Assembly (NCBI GenBank): GCA_017446645.1
Contig: JAFSQO010000323.1
Span: 1-7,255 of the forward strand
Length of the DNA stretch: 7,255 nucleotides
From: Synergistaceae bacterium
Lineage (GTDB): Bacteria > Synergistota > Synergistia > Synergistales > Aminobacteriaceae
Reading direction: 5' to 3'
Shown piece by piece: positions 1-4,917 of the stretch (its first letter is position 1; each line of letters opens with the position of its first letter). The translations under genes were made by a program, and so were the position numbers. Under the pieces are notes generated by a model, which was given only the letters and a program-made list of their open reading frames with translations, was not told the DNA's origin and did no database searches.

Positions 1-887
1 ACTGTCTTCTTGCCTTCAACTGGGAGCTTGTGGAACATCTCGGCAGCCACTGACACAGCACCGGCACCTTCAGCAATTAATTTCTGGTTCTCGATAAGTG
101 CCAGGATAGCAGCAGCAATCTCGTCTTCTGAAACGCATACAATATCGTCAACGTATTGCGAGATAATCCCGAAAGTGTTTTCACCCGGATTTTTCACTGC
201 GATACCGTCCGCAAATGTTGACACGCTTGATAACACTTCACGCTGGTGAGCCTTGAACGAGTTATACATGCTTGGTGCGCCTGATGCCTGAACACCGTAG
301 ACCTTGACGCTTGGTTTCAGGGACTTTATTGCAAAAGCGACCCCTGAGATTAACCCGCCCCCTCCGACTGGGACTATTACAGCTTCAACGTTTTCGAGCT
401 GGTCAAGTATCTCAAGCCCAATCGTAGCCTGTCCTGCGATTACGTAATCGTCATCATAAGGGTGAATGAAAGTAGCCCCTGTCTCCTGAACTAGCTGGAC
501 TGCCCTGTCGTGAGCGTCATCATATGCTCCTGTAACGAGTTCAACGTTTGCACCAAGTCTTTTAGTGCTTTCGACCTTCATGACCGGTGCGCTGTCCGGC
601 ATACATATAGTTGCTTCTATGCCCTTCCGTGAGGCTGCCATTGCAACACCTTGGGCATGATTACCTGCTGAACATGCTATAATTCCCCGTGATTTTTCGT
701 CATCTGAGAGCTGGGATATTTTATAGTATGCTCCTCTGAGTTTGAAGCTGCCTGTTACTTGCAGATTTTCTGTTTTGAGATATAACTCGCAGTTATCGCT
801 GAGTTTCGTTGCAGCAATTAAATCCGTTTTTCGTGCGCATTCCCGTAAAATATACGCAGCGTGATAAACTTTATCAAGTGTAAGCAA
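1..887 (-). CDS. ilvA: Threonine ammonia-lyase (threonine dehydratase), 3' end cut by window edge
   Basis: This is a PLP-dependent enzyme that deaminates L-threonine to 2-oxobutanoate, in isoleucine synthesis or in threonine catabolism. The 295 residues visible form the catalytic domain. They include the PLP lysine in SFKLRGA (K49), the SAGNHAQG block (73-80), a PYDD segment near 143-146, the phosphate-binding loop GGGGLISG (175-182) and an EGAGA block near 273-277. The sequence reads through the left edge without a stop, so a C-terminal ACT regulatory domain, usual in the roughly 400-residue form, cannot be judged. The start is TTG at 887-885: the protein then begins MLTLDKVYHAA, as expected for the family, and an in-frame TAG lies seven codons upstream. 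AGAAGG stands 10 nt before it. The biosynthetic (ilvA) and catabolic (tdcB) forms cannot be separated without the C-terminus. It diverges from the helicase gene. Confidence 0.93.
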   Translation of the reverse strand, partial: MLTLDKVYHAAYILRECARKTDLIAATKLSDNCELYLKTENLQVTGSFKLRGAYYKISQLSDDEKSRGIIACSAGNHAQGVAMAASRKGIEATICMPDSAPVMKVESTKRLGANVELVTGAYDDAHDRAVQLVQETGATFIHPYDDDYVIAGQATIGLEILDQLENVEAVIVPVGGGGLISGVAFAIKSLKPSVKVYGVQASGAPSMYNSFKAHQREVLSSVSTFADGIAVKNPGENTFGIISQYVDDIVCVSEDEIAAAILALIENQKLIAEGAGAVSVAAEMFHKLPVEGKKT

Positions 888-894
888 ATTGCAT
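874..894 (-). other. Short out-of-frame ATG reading frame over the ilvA start
   Basis: ATG at 894-892 opens a six-codon frame (MQFAYT, then TGA at 876-874) that overlaps the TTG start of the threonine ammonia-lyase gene out of frame. The AGAAGG site is only 3 nt from this ATG but 10 nt from the TTG. The ATG is therefore probably poorly used, though it could compete for initiation. There is no sign of a regulatory amino-acid run such as Thr or Ile codons, so this is not a classic attenuator leader. Confidence 0.2.
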
Positions 895-963
895 AAACCT
901 TCTCTCTAAAAATTTAAAAATTTCGCAAATATTATATAATCTATCAGGGAGGAGTATGCAAAT
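888..963. promoter_or_regulatory. Divergent promoter region with palindromic -10 box
   Basis: This 76-bp gap separates the divergent ilvA-like and radD-like genes and is very AT-rich. The palindrome ATTATATAAT at 931-940 gives TATAAT on the plus strand (935-940) and TATAAT on the minus strand (936-931), so one site could serve both directions. The plus-strand -35 is weak (TTTAAA at 913-918, 16-bp spacer). The minus-strand -35 candidate is TTGCAT at 961-956, with a 19-bp spacer to TATAAT or 17 bp to the overlapping TATATA. Initiation about 7 nt after the plus -10 would give the helicase mRNA a 5' leader of only about 17 nt, beginning close to its ribosome-binding site. The -10 match is seen directly; promoter activity is inferred. 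Confidence 0.5.
946..954 (+). promoter_or_regulatory. Ribosome-binding site deciding the TTG start of the helicase gene
   Basis: AGGGAGGAG lies 9 nt upstream of TTG at 964-966, a good distance. The nearer ATG at 956-958 is only 1 nt away and opens a three-codon frame (ATG CAA ATT TGA), so it cannot start the helicase. The TGA of this minimal frame overlaps the TTG start as TTGA, resembling a start-stop coupling, although the spacing makes initiation at the ATG unlikely. Confidence 0.7.
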
Positions 964-2634
964 TTGATTAAGGCATTAAGAGATTATCAGGTAAAGGCAA
1001 TCAAGGAGACCTACAAATGGCTTGCTTCACACGACGGCAACCCCTGTATAGTAGCTCCGACAGGTTCAGGCAAGGCATACATAATCGCAGGATTTTGTGA
1101 GGATATTTTACACCGCTCACCTGAACGCAAAATTCTTGTATTGTCGCACGTTAAGGAATTACTCGCCCAAGATTCAGAGAAAATTCTGCTAGCATGGCCC
1201 GATGCCCCAGTAGGAATTTACAGCGCAGGACTGGGTTCAAAACAGACTGACGTGATTACGGTTGCAGGCATTCAATCAATCTGGAAAAAAGGCTCAGAGC
1301 TGGGAAATATAGATTTAATCATAGTTGACGAGGCTCACACTATCCAGAACGAAGATTCAGGAATGTATCGCACACTAATCTCTGACTTGAAGGCAGTTAA
1401 TCCAAAATTGCGAATTATAGGACTTACTGCAACACCATACAGGCTTGGTCAGGGTTTATTGACAGAAGGCGATGAGGCAATCTTTGACGCACTAATCGAA
1501 CCCGTAACTATTCAGGAGCTTGTGAAACGCGGTTTTCTTGCCAAACTCGTATCGACATTCACGGACTTCAAGATGAACACTGACGGCATTAAACGAGTTC
1601 AGGGCGATTACGAAAAGCGGGAACTCGAAGCACGTGTCAATAGCGATAACATCAATGCTCAAGTCGTCAGCGAGACCATAAAGCGTGCAGGAGACAGAAC
1701 TGCATGGCTGATATTCTGCGTATCGATTTCACATGCTGAGGCAATGCGCGATGAATTCAGGCTTCACGGGATAACCTGCGAGGCCATAACCAGCAAGACT
1801 TCAGGTGAAGAACGCGACAGGATATTTACTGACTTCAAATCCGGCAAAATCAGAGCTGTAACTAATGTCGGAGTTGCTACAACCGGTTTTGACTATCCGG
1901 ACATTGACGTTATAGTGATGGCTAGACCTACACTTTCACCGGGACTTTATGCCCAGATGAGCGGACGGGGAATGCGTCTCAAATCGCCCGGACATCATCA
2001 GGACTGCATAGTGCTTGACTTTGCCGGAAATATAGCGCGCCACGGTGCAGTAACGAAAATTATCCCGCCTCGAAGGACTATAGCCAAGAATACAAAGATA
2101 ACCAGTGAGAATATCGGCGAGATGTTCAAGTTATGCCCAAAGTGCAATAAGGCAGTGTTAAAGCGTGCCAGAATTTGTCCTAATTGCAATTATTTATTTG
2201 GTGAGAAAGCATTAACTGAGTTAAACACTACTCAGGAGATTATGCAGCTTGAGAGCGAACCCGAAAGCGAGAACAAGAACGAGAATATTACCCGAATGAA
2301 GGTCAAAAGCTGGTTTTGGAGGGCATCATTCACGAAGAACGAACACGCACCATTTTTGCGGGTTGATTTCTATGAAGAGGATCTGATGAAAGGCCCCAAA
2401 CAGTTATTCTTGTATTTAACGTCGGGACCTGAATCATCGCGAAATAAGGCATATCGTAATCTCAAGTCTTTATTGCAGGGTGTAAGGGTTCCCTTGCCTT
2501 CAGAGCTGAATAATATCCAGTTAATGAACGCCCTTGCAAAGACAATCACTGAAAATTACGCGCCTCCCTCATGGATAGAGTATAAACAGTCCGGTAAATA
2601 TATCGCAATAACTAGTTGGGGCTGGGATGATTAA
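964..2634 (+). CDS. radD: RadD-like superfamily 2 DNA helicase with zinc ribbon
   Basis: This 556-residue protein is an SF2 helicase-type ATPase resembling E. coli RadD (YejH, 586 residues), a DNA repair and recombination factor. Domain 1 has a Q-motif-like YQ (8-9), motif I APTGSGKA (31-38), the HVKELLAQ block (62-69), DEAH (122-125) and TAT with the RadD-like GLTATPYRLGQG (153-164). Domain 2 has motif V TTGFD (306-310) and motif VI QMSGRGMR (331-338). A four-cysteine zinc ribbon follows (C391, C394, C405, C408), then a RadD-like C-terminal domain with WFWRASF near 450 and FLRVDFYEED near 464-473. Residue 38 of motif I is Ala (codon GCA, 1075-1077), where the family normally has Thr or Ser that helps bind magnesium; this may weaken ATP hydrolysis. 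The start is TTG, chosen from the ribosome-binding site. The stop overlaps that of galM. The match to RadD was made by eye; a phage-type DEAD/DEAH helicase of similar layout is the alternative. Confidence 0.88.
   Translation: MIKALRDYQVKAIKETYKWLASHDGNPCIVAPTGSGKAYIIAGFCEDILHRSPERKILVLSHVKELLAQDSEKILLAWPDAPVGIYSAGLGSKQTDVITVAGIQSIWKKGSELGNIDLIIVDEAHTIQNEDSGMYRTLISDLKAVNPKLRIIGLTATPYRLGQGLLTEGDEAIFDALIEPVTIQELVKRGFLAKLVSTFTDFKMNTDGIKRVQGDYEKRELEARVNSDNINAQVVSETIKRAGDRTAWLIFCVSISHAEAMRDEFRLHGITCEAITSKTSGEERDRIFTDFKSGKIRAVTNVGVATTGFDYPDIDVIVMARPTLSPGLYAQMSGRGMRLKSPGHHQDCIVLDFAGNIARHGAVTKIIPPRRTIAKNTKITSENIGEMFKLCPKCNKAVLKRARICPNCNYLFGEKALTELNTTQEIMQLESEPESENKNENITRMKVKSWFWRASFTKNEHAPFLRVDFYEEDLMKGPKQLFLYLTSGPESSRNKAYRNLKSLLQGVRVPLPSELNNIQLMNALAKTITENYAPPSWIEYKQSGKYIAITSWGWDD
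2631..2634. other. Convergent overlapping stop codons (TTAA)
   Basis: The helicase stop TAA (2632-2634, plus) and the galM stop TAA (2633-2631, minus) share the palindrome TTAA. There is no intergenic space, so any terminator for either gene must lie inside the coding sequence of the other, or the transcripts overlap tail to tail. Confidence 0.95.
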
Positions 2635-3656
2635 TTGAACTTGTAACTGATGAATGCCCTGTTAAGCTCACCGGCCTTGATTACAGCGTTGGGGAATTCC
2701 GGCTCATTGACAGCATTGGGGAACTGCTGGCACTCTAACGCAAAACCCTCGTGGTTGTTGTAGCAAGCTCCCTTCTTGCCCGTTGTATGCCCGATAGAGT
2801 TTCCTGTGTAGAACTGCACTGCAGGCATGTCTGAATTAACCGTGAGGGTAATACCGGTAACGTCTCCGGTTACGATTGCAGCCGGTCTATCATGATTTGC
2901 GACTTCAAAACAGTGGTCATAGCCTCCCCTTGAGCAAATTATTTCAGGAGAATATGATAATATCCCGTCAAGAATGCGCTTGGGTTTCCTGAAGTCAAAC
3001 GGTGTGCCTTCAACGCTTACGACAGGAGCAAGTGCAAGTAACCCTTCATCGGCCCTGCAATAGTTTTGCGAGTTTATGAAGACCTCGTGATTGAGAATGC
3101 TGCCCTGACCATGTCCATTAAGGTTAAAGTAGTTATGATTAGTGATGTTAGCCGGTGTGTCTTTGTCGCATATGTACTCGTACTGCATGAGTAACTCTCC
3201 GTCAATGAAAGATGCTTTTTCAGTGAGAGTGAAATTGCCGGGGAAGCCTTCATCAAGGTCCGGACTTTCGAGCCTGAAGACAACATAGTCATCATGCTGT
3301 TCTGACGTGAATAAATGCTTGCCGAAGCCCCTTAAGCCCCCGTGCAGTGTATTATTGCCGTTATTGCGTGCCAGATGATAAGTTACACCGTTCAGGGTGA
3401 ACATGCCCTTAGCGATTCTATTTGCGTAACGTCCTACGATTGCACCGAAATTTCTCGTGTCGTTCAGATACTCGTTCAGTGTGTCATAGCCCAGTGTTAC
3501 GTCATGGAGTCTGCCGTCTTGAGCAAGAATATTCGTCTCAAGAATTGCACAGGCATACTCGCTGATAACTACGCTTTGTCCTGATTTGTCAGTGAAAGTG
3601 TAGTTATAGACCTTACGGCCGTCCGGTGTTGTACCGAATAGAGATTTTGCTATCAT
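2631..3656 (-). CDS. galM: Aldose 1-epimerase (galactose mutarotase)
   Basis: This 341-residue cytoplasmic enzyme interconverts the alpha and beta anomers of galactose, glucose and related aldoses. Its length is typical of the family. Conserved blocks appear in order: GRYANRIA (75-82) with the substrate-binding arginine R80, NNTLHGG (101-107) with H105, NHNYFNL (173-179) with the catalytic acid H174, GYDHCF (245-250) with D247, and GFALECQQFP (304-313) with the catalytic base E308. There is no signal peptide. The start is ATG at 3656-3654, with AAAGGAG (3674-3668) 11 nt upstream. It diverges from the ytfQRT galactofuranose-type importer across a 129-bp gap, which suggests a role in handling the imported hexose. 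Its TAA stop overlaps the helicase stop in opposite orientation. The enzyme family is clear; the sugar preference is inferred from context. Confidence 0.95.
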   Translation of the reverse strand: MIAKSLFGTTPDGRKVYNYTFTDKSGQSVVISEYACAILETNILAQDGRLHDVTLGYDTLNEYLNDTRNFGAIVGRYANRIAKGMFTLNGVTYHLARNNGNNTLHGGLRGFGKHLFTSEQHDDYVVFRLESPDLDEGFPGNFTLTEKASFIDGELLMQYEYICDKDTPANITNHNYFNLNGHGQGSILNHEVFINSQNYCRADEGLLALAPVVSVEGTPFDFRKPKRILDGILSYSPEIICSRGGYDHCFEVANHDRPAAIVTGDVTGITLTVNSDMPAVQFYTGNSIGHTTGKKGACYNNHEGFALECQQFPNAVNEPEFPNAVIKAGELNRAFISYKFN

Positions 3657-3691
3657 GAAAAAAATCGCTCCTTTATTGCGTAATTTGTGAT

Positions 3692-3720
3692 TTGAAATTT
3701 CTCGCCTATAAGTGTAACAT
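3692..3720 (+). promoter_or_regulatory. Candidate promoter of the ytfQRT operon
   Basis: TTGAAA (3692-3697) and TAACAT (3715-3720) are separated by 17 bp, matching sigma-70 consensus at 5 and 4 of 6 positions. An overlapping alternative is TTGTGA (3685-3690), a 16-bp spacer and TATAAG (3707-3712). Either would give a 5' leader of about 60 to 75 nt before the ytfQ start. Confidence 0.4.
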
Positions 3721-3746
3721 TATGTCAATTCACTTCAAATTATCAA
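3719..3746 (-). promoter_or_regulatory. Candidate promoter of galM
   Basis: Read on the minus strand, TTGATA (3746-3741) and CATAAT (3724-3719) are separated by 16 bp, each matching 5 of 6 consensus positions. The -10 overlaps the candidate ytfQ -10 on the other strand, so the two promoters may compete. The perfect TTGACA at 3728-3723 has no -10 at proper spacing and is probably incidental. Confidence 0.4.
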
Positions 3747-3766
3747 CAAAAATTTTTTATTTATAC

Positions 3767-3773
3767 GGAGGGA
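3767..3773 (+). promoter_or_regulatory. Ribosome-binding site of ytfQ, unusually far from the start
   Basis: GGAGGGA ends 12 nt before the ATG at 3786, longer than the usual 5 to 9 nt. An in-frame TAA at 3780-3782 and the intact signal peptide that follows leave no better upstream start, so the long spacer appears real. Confidence 0.6.
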
Positions 3774-3785
3774 ATATCTTAAATC

Positions 3786-4775
3786 ATGAAAAAAGTATTT
3801 TTTCTCGTTGTAGCTCTCGTTATGCTGGTATGCGTATCTTCAGCCAGTGCGGACATAGTAATCGCCTTCTCCCAGATAGGCCAGGAGTCAGACTGGAGAA
3901 CAGCCAACACTGACGATTTAAAGTCGGCAATCGAGAATCACCCCGGCTGGAAATTAGTTTACGATGACGGCCAGCAGAAGCAGGAGAACCAGATTAAAGC
4001 ACTCCGCAACTTTATTACTCAGAACGTGAATTATATTTTATTCACCGGCGTTGTCTCAACAGGCTGGGACGAGGTCCTGAAAGAAGTAAACGAGGCCGAA
4101 ATCCCGTTATTGCTCGTTGACAGGATCCCCGACTGTGCAGACAAAATTGACTACGTTGCAGCATTCGGAGGCGATTTTGTAGAAGAAGGCCGCCGTCAGG
4201 TAGCATGGGCAGGCGAATACCTCAAGAAGCTCGGAAAGGGCGATGAGGACGTTAATGTCGTCATCATGGAAGGCACAACAGGCGCAAGTGCTCAGACCGG
4301 CAGAACTGAAGGCAACCTGAAAGCCCTGAAAGACTACCCGCACTTAAAGCTCGTAGGCCAGCAGTCCGGCAATTTCACCAGAGCAGAAGGTCAGGCAGTC
4401 ATGGAAAGCTGGCTCAAGTCAATCCCTAAAATCGACGTATTAATCGCCCAGAACGATGACATGGCACTCGGCGCAATCGATGCAATCAAGGCAGCAGGCA
4501 AGGTCCCCGGCAAAGATATTATTATCGTAGGCTGTGACAGTGTAAAAGCAGCATTTGACGCAATCGTAGCAGGCGAAATGAACTGCACAGTCGAATGCAC
4601 ACCGCTTTATGCAGAGTTCGTTGTCCCGACTATTGAGGCCCTTGAGAGAGGCGAGAAGTTTGACAAGACCGTCATTCACCCCGAAGAAGGCGTTTTCGAT
4701 ATGGACGGCGGAATCGATTTAGGCTCCGTGAAGTCAATCAAGGCAGCTGACGTTATCGCAACTCGTCGCTATTAA
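3786..4775 (+). CDS. ytfQ: Galactofuranose-type sugar ABC transporter, periplasmic binding protein
   Basis: This 329-residue periplasmic binding protein captures the sugar and delivers it to the membrane permease. A signal peptide is evident: MKK, a hydrophobic core, then ASA at 20-22 with likely cleavage before D23. C16 follows Val rather than Gly, Ala or Ser, so it is not a convincing lipoprotein site. Blocks shared with E. coli YtfQ, as I recall that sequence, include FSQIGQESDWR (28-38), DGQQKQENQIKA (61-72), TGW (92-94), DR (112-113), EGTTGAS (162-168), QSGNFTR (193-199), VMES (205-208) and NDDM..GAI (223-231). This places it closer to the galactofuranose receptor than to ribose or galactopyranose receptors. 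It is the first gene of the operon and is followed by ytfR after a 142-nt gap holding a terminator-like hairpin. The ligand is assigned by homology and has not been tested. Confidence 0.92.
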   Translation: MKKVFFLVVALVMLVCVSSASADIVIAFSQIGQESDWRTANTDDLKSAIENHPGWKLVYDDGQQKQENQIKALRNFITQNVNYILFTGVVSTGWDEVLKEVNEAEIPLLLVDRIPDCADKIDYVAAFGGDFVEEGRRQVAWAGEYLKKLGKGDEDVNVVIMEGTTGASAQTGRTEGNLKALKDYPHLKLVGQQSGNFTRAEGQAVMESWLKSIPKIDVLIAQNDDMALGAIDAIKAAGKVPGKDIIIVGCDSVKAAFDAIVAGEMNCTVECTPLYAEFVVPTIEALERGEKFDKTVIHPEEGVFDMDGGIDLGSVKSIKAADVIATRRY

Positions 4776-4783
4776 TCTAACCT

Positions 4784-4891
4784 CTCCCCTAACTGCTGTA
4801 TAGAACCCCTTCCCGGCCTTCCCCTTAACAGGAGACGGAGCAAGAGACAAGCAGCAAGTCCCTCCTGTCAAGGGGGGATTTAGGGGGGTCT
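4784..4891. repeat. Imperfect palindromic element between ytfQ and ytfR
   Basis: This stretch of about 108 bp is C-rich in its left half and G-rich in its right half, unlike the flanking genes. CCCCTTAACAGGAG (4821-4834) is complementary to CTCCTGTCAAGGGG (4862-4875) at 13 of 14 positions, around a 27-nt loop. Further out, AGAACCCC (4802-4809) can pair with the GGGG...TCT segment at 4883-4891, and CTCCCCTAA (4784-4792) can instead pair with TTAGGGGGG (4880-4888). The size, symmetry and base composition suggest a dispersed palindromic repeat (REP- or MITE-like) placed in the operon. No target duplication was recognised, and copy number cannot be tested in this window. Confidence 0.5.
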
Positions 4892-4899
4892 TTTTTTTT
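4802..4899 (+). terminator. Intrinsic terminator or attenuator between ytfQ and ytfR
   Basis: A GC-rich stem (core arms 4821-4834 and 4862-4875, outer arms 4802-4809 and 4883-4891) is followed directly by nine T residues (4891-4899), the form of a Rho-independent terminator. It lies inside the operon, just before the ytfR ribosome-binding site. Partial termination would keep ytfQ mRNA, and so the binding protein, in excess over the ATPase and permease, a common arrangement in binding-protein-dependent transporters. The stem would also protect the ytfQ 3' end from exonucleases. The large loop and internal mismatches make its strength uncertain. Confidence 0.6.
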
Positions 4900-4902
4900 G
4901 TG

Positions 4903-4912
4903 AAAGGAGGAG
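4903..4912 (+). promoter_or_regulatory. Ribosome-binding site deciding the TTG start of ytfR
   Basis: AAAGGAGGAG is a near-perfect Shine-Dalgarno site and lies 5 nt before the TTG at 4918-4920. The in-frame GTG at 4900-4902 lies upstream of this site, directly after the T run, and has no site of its own. It would encode the Shine-Dalgarno sequence as Lys-Gly-Gly, so it is not the likely start. Confidence 0.85.
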
Positions 4913-4917
4913 TAATT

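Larger units (their letters stand above)
3657..3785. promoter_or_regulatory. Divergent regulatory region between galM and ytfQ
   Basis: This 129-bp AT-rich gap holds promoter-like elements in both directions, which overlap near 3715-3724. Possible operator symmetry is seen in TAATTTG (3681-3687) against CAAATTA (3736-3742), an inverted pair flanking both promoters, and in the palindrome GAAATTTC (3694-3701). These short AT-rich matches could be chance. Co-regulation of galM and the importer by a sugar-responsive repressor is plausible but not shown. No regulator gene is visible in the window. Confidence 0.45.

Noticed and set aside
10..249. 79-codon plus-strand frame at the left edge
   Set aside because: It is antisense to the threonine ammonia-lyase, whose conserved blocks account for this stretch; its low-complexity Ala/Ser content is a shadow of that gene.
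3685..3701. CRP-like site (TGTGA start) upstream of ytfQ
   Set aside because: Only the first half-site is present; there is no matching TCACA at the required spacing.
3786..3833. Possible lipoprotein signal in YtfQ (Cys16)
   Set aside because: The residue before the cysteine is Val rather than Gly, Ala or Ser, and a better ordinary cleavage site (ASA, then Asp23) follows.
3692..3913. 73-codon plus-strand frame overlapping the ytfQ start
   Set aside because: It covers the promoter gap and is out of frame with the ytfQ signal peptide; it has no ribosome-binding site and no family resemblance.
4776..4917. Riboswitch between ytfQ and ytfR
   Set aside because: There is a stem and a T run, but no conserved aptamer pattern I can recognise; a terminator or palindromic repeat explains the region.
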